Source of the DNA: UBA4951 sp963652335
GTDB taxonomy: Bacteria; Bacillota_I; Bacilli_A; RFN20; CAG-826
Assembly (NCBI GenBank): GCA_963652335.1
Contig: CAVJSS010000006.1
Location: forward strand, 1 to 47,586
DNA: 47,586 nucleotides
Direction: 5' to 3'
The notes under the pieces: model-generated
What the model was told of the DNA's origin: nothing
Databases searched by the model: none
What the model saw: only the letters and a program-made list of their open reading frames with translations
Translations under genes and position numbers: made by a program
Part shown: positions 38,029 to 45,513 of the stretch, piece after piece
How positions within the stretch are numbered: the first letter of the stretch is position 1
Layout of the letters: each line of letters starts with the position of its first letter

Positions 38029-40626
38029 ATGAAACCATTGACAGGACATGAGATCCGCCAACGTTGGATCGAATTCTTCGAAGGAAAGGGCCATAAATAC
38101 ATTCCAGGCGTATCTTTGATCCCGAAAGATGATCCATCTTTGCTTTGGGTGAACGCCGGGGTTACCGGATTGAAGAAATATTTCGACGGATCGGAAATCC
38201 CGCCTTGCCGCCGTATCGTCAACGTCCAAAAATCGATCCGCACCAACGATATCGAAAACGTCGGACATACCGCCAGACATCACACGTTCTTCGAAATGCT
38301 TGGGAATTTCTCGATCGGGGATTATTTCAGAAAAGAAGTCATAGCATGGGCCAAAGAAATCCTAACAGATGAGGAAAAAGGTTTCGGGTTGCCTTTGGAT
38401 AAACTTTATGCCACATATAACCCATCCGATTTGGAATCAAAGAAATATTGGATCGAAAACGGTTTCTTGGAAGACCATTTGATTCCACTTGAAGGCAATT
38501 ATTGGCAAATCGGCGAAGGACCATGCGGTCCAAACACCGAAGTCTTCTTCGACCGCGGGGAAAAATATGACCCAGAAGGAATCGGGGACCGCTTGCTTAG
38601 GGAAGACATGGAAAACGACCGCTACATCGAAATATGGGGCATCGTATTCTCCCAATACAACGCCGTCAACGGAGTGCCAAGAGACCAATATAAGGAACTT
38701 CCTAGCAAAAACATCGATACCGGAGCCGGTTTGGAACGCATCGCCTGTGTCCTTCAGGAAACCGAAACCAATTTCGAAACGGACCTGTTCACCCCGATAA
38801 TCGATGAAATGAAAAAGATATCCGGAAAGCCGTACGAAGGCGAGAACCTTATGTCTTATCGAGTGATCGCCGATCATGCCAGATGTTTGACTTTCGCTTT
38901 GGGAGATGGAGCCTCTTTCTCCAACGAAGGCCGAGGATACGTTTTAAGACGCATCATCCGTCGCGCGATGAGATACGGGAAAAAGCTCGGAGTCCATGAA
39001 CCTTTCATGCATAATTTGATAAAGGTCGTCACCGAGAGCTACAAAGGATTCTACCCTAATCTAGCCAATACCTTGGAAAGCACCACCAAAGCGGTCTTGG
39101 ACGAAGAAATGAAATTCATCAAAACCTTGGAAGCCGGCGAATCTTTGCTTCGCGAAAGGCTCAAAGACAAAAAAGATCTAAGTGGGGAAGAAGCCTTTCG
39201 TTTATATGACACCTATGGCTTCCCTTATGACCTTACCGAAGAAATCGCTTCCGAAGCCGGCTTGAAAGTCGATAAGGAAGGATTTGAGAAAGCTATGGAA
39301 GAGCAGCGCGAAAGAGCCCGCTTAGCCAGAGGAGAGATCGATTCGTTCAACAAGCAATCAAAAGACCTTATGGCGTTTGAAAAAGAATCGGTTTTCGACT
39401 ATTTTGCCGATGAAACCGACGCAACCGTCATTGGCTTGTTCAAAGATGGCGAGGCAGTAGATTCCATCAAAGGCGAAGGCGATGTCATTTTCTCTTCAAC
39501 TCCTTGCCATGCCGAAATGGGCGGGCAGGTAAGCGACATCGGCTCTGTCAAAAACGACCACCTCTTTGCTGACATCACCTTCGTTGGCAAAGCCCCAAGA
39601 GGACAACATCTCCACCATGTCATGATCAAAGAAGGAAAATTGGCCCTTAACGATAAAGTCGCCGTCTCAATCGATAAAGAAAGACGCCGCTTGATCGAAA
39701 GAAACCATTCGGCTACTCATTTATTGCATTCCGCTTTAAGCCAAGTCCTAAGCGAACACGTAGATCAAAAAGGCAGCTTCGTAAACGATGAATACCTTCG
39801 TTTCGATTTCTCTTTCAATAGAAAACTCACCAAGGAAGAAATCAAATCCGTCGAAACCATCGTCAACCAGAAAATCATGGACTGCATTGAGGAAAAAACC
39901 GAAATCCTTCCGATAAAGGAAGCTGAAAAAATAGGAGCCGAAATGGAATTCTCCGAGAAATATGGGGAATTCGTCCGGGTCGTCGAATTCGATGATTTTT
40001 CCAAGGAATTCTGCGGCGGAACCCACGTCCGCAATACCGACGAGATAGGCTTGCTCGTCATCGAAAGCGAAGAAGCCATCGCCTCTGGGGTCAGACGCAT
40101 CCAAGCTAAGACCTCCAAAGGAGCCCTTTCATATCTTTCTTCCCGCCTGTCTGTTTTAGACAAAGCCGAGGAAAAATATGACGGGAACGACGTCGATTTG
40201 CTAAATAGGATTGAGAAAGAAAAAGCTGAGCTTTCCTCATTAAAGACCGAAAACCGCAACCTCAAAGACAAATTATCGTCCTTGGAAGCCAAATCGGCCT
40301 CCTTTGAAGAAATAAACGGAATAAGCTTCCTTTCTTTGATCAAAGAAGGCGATAACCGCGATTCGTTGCTCTTTTTGGGCGACACCTTGAAAGCCAATAA
40401 AAAAGATTATTTGATTATTTTGCTGGGCGGAGAAGGGTCAGCTCGCCCATTGATCGTCCTTTCTGGCGGATTAGGCAAGCAAAAATGCCCGGCAGGCGTT
40501 ATAGTTAAAGAAGCCGCCAAACTCTTGGGAGGAGGCGGAGGCGGAAGGCCTGATATGGCCAGCGGCCAACTAAAATCCAAAGATGGATTCGAGAATTTCG
40601 CAAACGAAGTCAAAGGAAGGCTATAA
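38029..40626 (+). CDS. alaS: Alanyl-tRNA synthetase
   Basis: An 865-residue enzyme that charges tRNA-Ala. The N-terminal catalytic class II domain has CRRIVNVQKSIRTNDIENVG and FFEMLGNFSIGDYF; the editing domain has the zinc-binding HSATHLLHSAL (about 564) and CGGTHVRNTDE (about 663); the C-terminal DHHA1 domain has the glycine-rich GGGGGGRPDMASG. A coiled-coil (about 710-765) lies between. Normal length. TAGGAGG lies 8 bases before the ATG, directly after the T-box terminator. The small YrzB gene follows; the usual ruvX (yqgF) between alaS and yrzB is absent. Confidence 0.97.
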   Translation: MKPLTGHEIRQRWIEFFEGKGHKYIPGVSLIPKDDPSLLWVNAGVTGLKKYFDGSEIPPCRRIVNVQKSIRTNDIENVGHTARHHTFFEMLGNFSIGDYFRKEVIAWAKEILTDEEKGFGLPLDKLYATYNPSDLESKKYWIENGFLEDHLIPLEGNYWQIGEGPCGPNTEVFFDRGEKYDPEGIGDRLLREDMENDRYIEIWGIVFSQYNAVNGVPRDQYKELPSKNIDTGAGLERIACVLQETETNFETDLFTPIIDEMKKISGKPYEGENLMSYRVIADHARCLTFALGDGASFSNEGRGYVLRRIIRRAMRYGKKLGVHEPFMHNLIKVVTESYKGFYPNLANTLESTTKAVLDEEMKFIKTLEAGESLLRERLKDKKDLSGEEAFRLYDTYGFPYDLTEEIASEAGLKVDKEGFEKAMEEQRERARLARGEIDSFNKQSKDLMAFEKESVFDYFADETDATVIGLFKDGEAVDSIKGEGDVIFSSTPCHAEMGGQVSDIGSVKNDHLFADITFVGKAPRGQHLHHVMIKEGKLALNDKVAVSIDKERRRLIERNHSATHLLHSALSQVLSEHVDQKGSFVNDEYLRFDFSFNRKLTKEEIKSVETIVNQKIMDCIEEKTEILPIKEAEKIGAEMEFSEKYGEFVRVVEFDDFSKEFCGGTHVRNTDEIGLLVIESEEAIASGVRRIQAKTSKGALSYLSSRLSVLDKAEEKYDGNDVDLLNRIEKEKAELSSLKTENRNLKDKLSSLEAKSASFEEINGISFLSLIKEGDNRDSLLFLGDTLKANKKDYLIILLGGEGSARPLIVLSGGLGKQKCPAGVIVKEAAKLLGGGGGGRPDMASGQLKSKDGFENFANEVKGRL

Positions 40627-40639
40627 AGGAGAACAATCT

Positions 40640-40903
40640 ATGGCAGAGATATTGGACAACACGATCGTTATCGCCGACGACAACGGCGAAGAACAAACTT
40701 GGAAAATCCTCTTTTATTATGAAAACGAAGAAAGGGGCCGTACTTATTATTTCATCTACCAAGACGAAGACCCAGACAATCTGACGGTCGTCGCTTCCGA
40801 AGGCGGAGACGAATTGCTCATCCCTTCCAAAGAAGAACTCGAAGAAGCCGCCGAAGTATTGGAGACCTACGAGGAAGACCCTAAGATAAACGAATTGAAA
40901 TAA
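40640..40903 (+). CDS. yrzB: DUF1292 (YrzB) family protein
   Basis: An 87-residue acidic protein: NTIVIADDNGEEQTWKILF, then RTYYFIYQDEDPDNL and many Glu/Asp, matching the YrzB/DUF1292 family that sits behind alaS in Bacillota. Function unknown. The ATG at 40640 follows AAAGGAGAACAATCT, so the longer frame starting inside alaS is not used. It lies 13 bases after alaS and is probably controlled by the same T-box. Confidence 0.88.
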   Translation: MAEILDNTIVIADDNGEEQTWKILFYYENEERGRTYYFIYQDEDPDNLTVVASEGGDELLIPSKEELEEAAEVLETYEEDPKINELK

Positions 40904-40909
40904 AGTTTC

Positions 40910-40938
40910 TTTCTAAAAAGAAAGGCTTTGTCTATAAT
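40910..40938 (+). promoter_or_regulatory. Probable greA promoter
   Basis: Perfect TATAAT at 40933-40938. The best -35 hexamer with 17-base spacing (TTTCTA, 40910-40915) is poor. The start would be near 40945, with AAAGGAAA in the leader. Confidence 0.5.
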
Positions 40939-40962
40939 TGCTACGAGCTAAAGGAAATATTT

Positions 40963-41445
40963 ATGGCAGAAGAAAAGATCATCATGACCCGCGAGGGCAT
41001 GGAAAAACTGGAAAAAGAATACAGGCACTTATTGGACGTCGAACGTCCTGAAGTGGTCGAACAATTGGTTCAGGCCCGTTCCCAAGGCGACCTTTCCGAA
41101 AACGCCGATTATGACGCCGCAAGAAACCGTCAAGCCCAAATCGAACGCCGAATCTCCGAAATCGAACACATCAAGGATCATGCCGAAGTCATCGAAAGCC
41201 GTGCCGGCAACAAAAAGATCAATTTAGGAAATTTGGTCGACTACGTCGATGAAGAAGGAAACAATCTCCAAGTCAGGATCGTCGGCACCATCGAAGCAAA
41301 CCCATTCGCCGAAATCCCATCGGTATCCGATCAATCGGCATTGGGAAGATCTTTGATCGGCCACGTTGTCGGAGACAAAGTCATCGTCGAATGCGATGTT
41401 CCATACGAAATCGAAATCAAGAAAGTTTCCGTTTGGGATAAATAA
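40963..41445 (+). CDS. greA: Transcription elongation factor GreA
   Basis: A 160-residue factor that rescues backtracked RNA polymerase by stimulating transcript cleavage. The N-terminal coiled coil carries the acidic tip in QGDLSENADYDAARNRQA (about 40-57), and the C-terminal FKBP-like domain ends with SALGRSLIGHVVGDKVIVE. Full family length. AAAGGAAAT precedes the ATG. It is followed by comEA after a 70-base gap holding a hairpin. Confidence 0.97.
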   Translation: MAEEKIIMTREGMEKLEKEYRHLLDVERPEVVEQLVQARSQGDLSENADYDAARNRQAQIERRISEIEHIKDHAEVIESRAGNKKINLGNLVDYVDEEGNNLQVRIVGTIEANPFAEIPSVSDQSALGRSLIGHVVGDKVIVECDVPYEIEIKKVSVWDK

Positions 41446-41480
41446 ATCCAAAGACAACATATAGGTTTTTGTAAAAAAGC

Positions 41481-41515
41481 AGGCCTTCTATCTATATCTA
41501 GGTAGGAGGTCTTTT
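41481..41515 (+). promoter_or_regulatory. Hairpin that ends greA and buries the comEA ribosome-binding site
   Basis: AGGCCTTCTATC (41481-41492) can pair over all 12 positions, with three G-U pairs, with GGTAGGAGGTCT (41501-41512) around an 8-base loop, followed by TTTTATG. The 3' arm contains the GGAGG of comEA, and the ATG starts 3 bases after the stem. The structure looks like a greA terminator and a translational block for comEA at once. Confidence 0.65.
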
Positions 41516-42070
41516 ATGTTCAAAATCATCATCATTGCCTTGGTGGTCACGTTGGTTGGCTTAGCAGGCTTTGCCGTTGTCGAGAAAAACAGGATCGATA
41601 TGACAAACGGCACCAACAATAGCTCAACTTCCTTGGAGGAAGACAAAATCGTCGTAACCATAACCGGCGAAGTCACCAAAAATTACCCAAATGGCGGAAG
41701 TTACACCTTGCCTTTGGATTCCACTTTGCTCGATTTGATCCTAGCGGCTGGCGGCGCTACAACCAATGCCGACCCTAAAGCCTACGACTCGGATTTCATA
41801 TTGGAAAACAAGATGTCGTTCTATATCGCTCCGCTTTATGACAACACGAACACTTGCTCAACCGAGCCGATCAAAAAAGTGAACATCAACACTGGTAGCA
41901 AAGAATCATTGATGGAAATAGGTTCGATAGGATCCACGATTGCTTCGGCGATAATCTCTTATAGGGAGGAAAACGGCGATTTCGGACGCATCGAAGAATT
42001 GAAAAACGTCTCAGGCATCGGCAATGCGACATTCGAGAAAATCAAGAATTTCGTCCAAATCTTGGAATAA
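41516..42070 (+). CDS. comEA: ComEA-type competence DNA receptor
   Basis: A 184-residue membrane-anchored DNA-binding protein. An N-terminal helix (FKIIIIALVVTLVGLAGF) anchors it; an SLBB-like segment (about 42-100, with VVTITGEVTKNYPNGGSYTL) follows; and the C-terminal helix-hairpin-helix domain has KVNINTGSKESLMEIGSIG and LKNVSGIGNATFEKI. It binds double-stranded DNA at the cell surface during transformation and passes it to ComEC. Its ribosome-binding site is in the preceding hairpin. Confidence 0.93.
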   Translation: MFKIIIIALVVTLVGLAGFAVVEKNRIDMTNGTNNSSTSLEEDKIVVTITGEVTKNYPNGGSYTLPLDSTLLDLILAAGGATTNADPKAYDSDFILENKMSFYIAPLYDNTNTCSTEPIKKVNINTGSKESLMEIGSIGSTIASAIISYREENGDFGRIEELKNVSGIGNATFEKIKNFVQILE

Positions 42071-44087
42071 TCTATTCCAAGTCGGAATAGGATGCCTTCT
42101 AGCCTACTTTTTAAGCGCGAGAGCCATATCGATCGGCTATGAATCGGTGGCTTTCTACCTTTATTTATCCATTCTGCTTTTTGCCTTTTTCTATTCCTTT
42201 CGACGCAAAAAGCATTGGATTCTCCTTGGGATGGGATTTGGAATTCTTTACGGCCTTACCTTTTTGATTCGTCTTCATCAGACCCCCTTGGATGAATACG
42301 AAGGAATCGTGATCGAGGCCAAAAAGAATTATTTCATCTTCCTTTCCAAGGGGAGACGTTATTACGTATATTTGGCAGACCATGATTATTATTTTCTGGA
42401 TTTGATAAAAATAAACGGATATGCATCAGAGATAGCGACAACAAAATACGAATGTTATTTCGATTTTGGGAAATACTTGGAAAACAAAGGCGTTTCCTAT
42501 CAAATAAAAGCCAACGATATTTCGTCAACGTTTAGTTTGCTTAACCTAAGAAAAACAGAGAAATCGTTTCTAAATCATTTCCCTTTAGAGATAGCGTCTC
42601 TTATCGACGCCGTTCTTTTTTCTTTCAAAGATTCCAAAGACGGCATTCTTTCCTCATCGGCTTCATTAGGCATCTATTCCCAATTATCGAACGGTGGGAT
42701 CGTTCTTTCTGCTTTTTTAAGGATGATCGATCCTATGCTGAATAGGCATATAAATAATGAACGATTGCTTAAAGGCATAAGGGTTCTTTTGATTCTCCCC
42801 TTTTTGATTTTGGGTCCAAGCAAAATTGGCGTTTGGAAACTGCTATTGATCAATCTTAGCTACGTTGTTTTCTCAAGCAAAGAAATCCGTTATGGACATA
42901 GGCTGCTCGGAATCGGGATGATCTTCATCATAATCGATAGGTATTCGATTCTTTCTTCGGCTTTCTTCTACGCTTTTGGCCTTTCTTTCCTTTTCCTGCT
43001 TACGAATAGGATGATCAACAAAGGCCGAAACGAGCATCTAAAGAAGCTAAGAAGGAGAGCGCCATTAGAATCATTCCTTCTGCCAAGTTCGATCCAAACC
43101 GGAAAGATTTCCGTCTTCGCCCCGTTTTTCAGATTGCTGGCGACTCCGATAATCTTGCCGTTCGTTTTCCTTTGCTTCGTCAGTTTTCTAAGCGTGCCTT
43201 TCACCCATTCGATAACATGGTATGGCAATCTAATAAGAAAGATACTTAAGTTATTTTCTTATGCCGAATTGTCCATTCCTTGGATCGGGTCCAATTCCGA
43301 AGCCGTGATCATCTCTTTATATCTTCTTTTGCTTTTTAGTCTCCTGCTTATCGATTCCGGACTTCATCATTTTGCTTATAAGATTTTGAGATTAAGCGGA
43401 CTTTCTGTCATTTTGAACATGATTCCCATAATGAATATGTTTACGAAAGAAGTCACTTTCATAAACGTTGGGCAAGGCGATGCATTGATTATCAGAGATG
43501 GATTGAAAAGCGTGATGATCGATACTGGCGGAGCGCTTTCTTTCGATATAGCCAAAGAAGTGGATATCCCTTATTTGTATCGGAAAAGGATCTATCATCT
43601 CGATTATCTTATTTCCACCCACGATGACTTCGACCATTCGGGCGGAGTGGCATCTTTGATTCGAAATTATGATGTGAATCACTATATATCAAAAGCCTCA
43701 TCCTTCCCAATAACGATAGGCGACATCCATTTAGAGAATCTCAACGTATACGAAGATGGAGGGAATGATGGTTCTTTGGTCATTTATATGGATTTTATCG
43801 GGAAAAAGTTTTTGTTTATGGGCGATGCCGGAACACAAATCGAAAAAAAGATCATCGAAGACAACCCATCTTTGGAAGTCGATATCTTGAAAGTCGGACA
43901 TCACGGCTCCGATACTTCCACTTCGGCTTCTTTCATCAAAGCCATCAAACCGAAAGAAGCCATCATCTCGGTCGGAGAAAACAATAGATACAAGCACCCT
44001 TCCGAAAGCGTTCTCGAAACCCTGACCCTATATAATGTCAAAATAAGAAGAACCGATGAAGAAGGCTCCATAACGTATTGGGGATGA
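42024..44087 (+). CDS. comEC: ComEC-type DNA uptake channel
   Basis: A 687-residue polytopic membrane protein with an N-terminal OB-like part, the Competence domain membrane core and a C-terminal metallo-beta-lactamase domain (from about 480, FINVGQGDALIIRDG and STHDDFDHSGG with its metal ligands; GHHGSDTSTS later). It carries single-stranded DNA across the membrane and probably degrades the other strand. The start is uncertain: the first ATG (42024) overlaps comEA by 47 bases with no ribosome-binding site, so translation is likely coupled or starts at an alternative codon near 42070. Confidence 0.92.
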   Translation: MRHSRKSRISSKSWNNLFQVGIGCLLAYFLSARAISIGYESVAFYLYLSILLFAFFYSFRRKKHWILLGMGFGILYGLTFLIRLHQTPLDEYEGIVIEAKKNYFIFLSKGRRYYVYLADHDYYFLDLIKINGYASEIATTKYECYFDFGKYLENKGVSYQIKANDISSTFSLLNLRKTEKSFLNHFPLEIASLIDAVLFSFKDSKDGILSSSASLGIYSQLSNGGIVLSAFLRMIDPMLNRHINNERLLKGIRVLLILPFLILGPSKIGVWKLLLINLSYVVFSSKEIRYGHRLLGIGMIFIIIDRYSILSSAFFYAFGLSFLFLLTNRMINKGRNEHLKKLRRRAPLESFLLPSSIQTGKISVFAPFFRLLATPIILPFVFLCFVSFLSVPFTHSITWYGNLIRKILKLFSYAELSIPWIGSNSEAVIISLYLLLLFSLLLIDSGLHHFAYKILRLSGLSVILNMIPIMNMFTKEVTFINVGQGDALIIRDGLKSVMIDTGGALSFDIAKEVDIPYLYRKRIYHLDYLISTHDDFDHSGGVASLIRNYDVNHYISKASSFPITIGDIHLENLNVYEDGGNDGSLVIYMDFIGKKFLFMGDAGTQIEKKIIEDNPSLEVDILKVGHHGSDTSTSASFIKAIKPKEAIISVGENNRYKHPSESVLETLTLYNVKIRRTDEEGSITYWG

Positions 44088-44106
44088 AAAGCATTTAAGG
44101 TATAAT
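44078..44106 (+). promoter_or_regulatory. Promoter of holA placed for a leaderless transcript
   Basis: TTGGGG (44078-44083, overlapping the end of comEC), a 17-base spacer and perfect TATAAT (44101-44106). The holA ATG is 8 bases after the -10 box. Confidence 0.6.
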
Positions 44107-44114
44107 CATCGAGT

Positions 44115-45104
44115 ATGATTTCGATTTTCTATTCGTCTCAAAGAGCGATGGCCCAAGCGGCCTTGAAAAAGAGACTCAAAGAAGTCTTTCCGGAAAAAGA
44201 CGAGATGAATTACGCGGAAGTGGATCTTACCTTTTCCCCTACACAAGAAATCGTTTATGAATGCGAGAATCTTTCCTTTTGTTCGGACAAGAAGGTAGTC
44301 GTTGCCAACAACGCCTATTTCCTTTCCAAAAAAAGCGAGACCAAACCAGCCAAAGACGAAGAATCCAAATGGCTTTTGGAATACCTTAAGGACCCAAATC
44401 CGGCAGTCGACCTTTATTTCGTCGTCTATTCAGACACCTTGGACACCAAATCCGAATATTACAAACTGATCGATAAGACCTCTCCGAATATCGTCGGCGT
44501 CACCAAATTGACCGATCAAGAATGGATCAAATACATAATCAATCATTTCAAAAAGAAACACATCTCCATCGATTTGGATGCCGCATACGAATTCTATGCC
44601 CGCTTCGAAGGCGATTATTCGGCTTTTTTAAGCTATGCCGATAAGCTCACCTGCTATGCTTTGGAATCCCAGCATATCTCAAAAAAAGAAATCGAAGAAT
44701 TGGTCGCCGCCCCTTTGGAAGACAACGCCTTTTTAGTCAGCAACGCTTTATGCAAAGGAAACAAAAAAGAAGCCTTGAAAATCTATAAAGACCTTAAAGT
44801 CAGCGCCTATGATTCCATGGAAGTCGGCCTTTTGACTTTGCTGGCCAACCAATTTAGGATCCTTAACGAAGTGAGATATTTAAATAACGTCGAAGGCTTT
44901 GGCCCGGATCAAATCGCTTCGAATCTAAAAATCACCCCAGGGCGTGCCAAAGCATCATTGATGAATCTAAGGAACATGAACGATAATACCTGTTTAAAGG
45001 CTTTGGAAGATATCTTCGAAGCCGAAAAGAAAATCCTAACCGGCAAAATCCAACCTCAAGTAGCTTTTTCCTTGTTCATAGTCAATTTCAAGCTCAGACC
45101 ATAA
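44115..45104 (+). CDS. holA: DNA polymerase III delta subunit
   Basis: A 329-residue clamp-loader subunit of the expected length for HolA. The N-terminus ISIFYSSQRAMAQAALKKRL, the LSFCSDKKVVVANNAYFL segment, and the C-terminal domain with LKVSAYDSMEVGLLTLLANQFRIL are typical; Walker A is degenerate, as usual for delta. It opens the beta clamp for loading onto DNA. It follows comEC in many Bacillota. No Shine-Dalgarno sequence lies within 12 bases of the ATG, while a TATAAT lies 8 bases upstream, so a leaderless mRNA is predicted alongside any read-through from comEC. Confidence 0.92.
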   Translation: MISIFYSSQRAMAQAALKKRLKEVFPEKDEMNYAEVDLTFSPTQEIVYECENLSFCSDKKVVVANNAYFLSKKSETKPAKDEESKWLLEYLKDPNPAVDLYFVVYSDTLDTKSEYYKLIDKTSPNIVGVTKLTDQEWIKYIINHFKKKHISIDLDAAYEFYARFEGDYSAFLSYADKLTCYALESQHISKKEIEELVAAPLEDNAFLVSNALCKGNKKEALKIYKDLKVSAYDSMEVGLLTLLANQFRILNEVRYLNNVEGFGPDQIASNLKITPGRAKASLMNLRNMNDNTCLKALEDIFEAEKKILTGKIQPQVAFSLFIVNFKLRP

Positions 45105-45112
45105 AAATATGA

Positions 45113-45142
45113 AAAAAGCCCAGTTCATCTGGGCTTTGTTTT
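45113..45142. terminator. Bidirectional terminator between holA and rpsT
   Basis: AAGCCCAG and CTGGGCTT form a perfect 8-bp stem with loop TTCAT. TGTTTT follows on the plus strand and TTTT on the minus strand, serving both convergent genes. Confidence 0.9.
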
Positions 45143-45163
45143 CCGATACTATGTAACAATTAT

Positions 45164-45424
45164 TTAAAGGGAAGCAACAGCTTTGGTCAAGTGGGCCTTT
45201 TTGCGATTGGCGGAATTGACGGAGATGGTTCCGAGTTGGGAATAGCGATCCAAAAGAGAGATGGCTTCTTTCAAAGCGACATCGGCTTCTTCTTTCTTTC
45301 CGGCTTTGACGGCAGCTTCGACTTTCTTTACGGCGGTCTTCAATTCGCTCTTGCGGGCGACGTTGATTTCGTTGGCCTTTTCGTTGGTTTTGTTACGTTT
45401 GATTTGAGATTTGATATTTGCCAT
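45164..45424 (-). CDS. rpsT: 30S ribosomal protein bS20
   Basis: An 86-residue, Lys/Ala-rich protein of the usual S20 length: MANIKSQIKRNKTNEKANE, the helical middle and the closing YSQLGTISVNSANRKKAHLT segment, which is typical of the family. S20 binds 16S rRNA early in 30S assembly. Leftward, with GCAGGAA ribosome-binding site and its own promoter (45458-45486). holA and rpsT are convergent, as in many Bacillota. Confidence 0.98.
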   Translation of the reverse strand: MANIKSQIKRNKTNEKANEINVARKSELKTAVKKVEAAVKAGKKEEADVALKEAISLLDRYSQLGTISVNSANRKKAHLTKAVASL

Positions 45425-45457
45425 AGTATGAATTCCTGCTTTCTTTCAGCGGGTTGT

Positions 45458-45486
45458 ATTGTAAATTACAAAAGAGAAGAAAACAA
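45458..45486 (-). promoter_or_regulatory. Sigma-A-type promoter of rpsT
   Basis: On the minus strand TTGTTT (45486-45481), a 17-base spacer and TACAAT (45463-45458). The -35 box overlaps the terminator of the upstream ligase gene. Confidence 0.7.
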
Positions 45487-45513
45487 CTATATTTCTTGCT
45501 TAGCAAGATAGTT
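45481..45513 (-). terminator. Intrinsic terminator of the acyl ligase-ACP gene
   Basis: Outer arms AACTAT and ATAGTT and inner arms CTTGC and GCAAG (plus-strand reading) form one hairpin, 45485-45513. Read leftward it is followed by TGTTTTC. It starts at the ligase stop codon. Confidence 0.7.

Noticed and set aside
40583..40639. Longer start for yrzB inside alaS
   Set aside because: No ribosome-binding site; AAAGGAG sits in front of the ATG at 40640.
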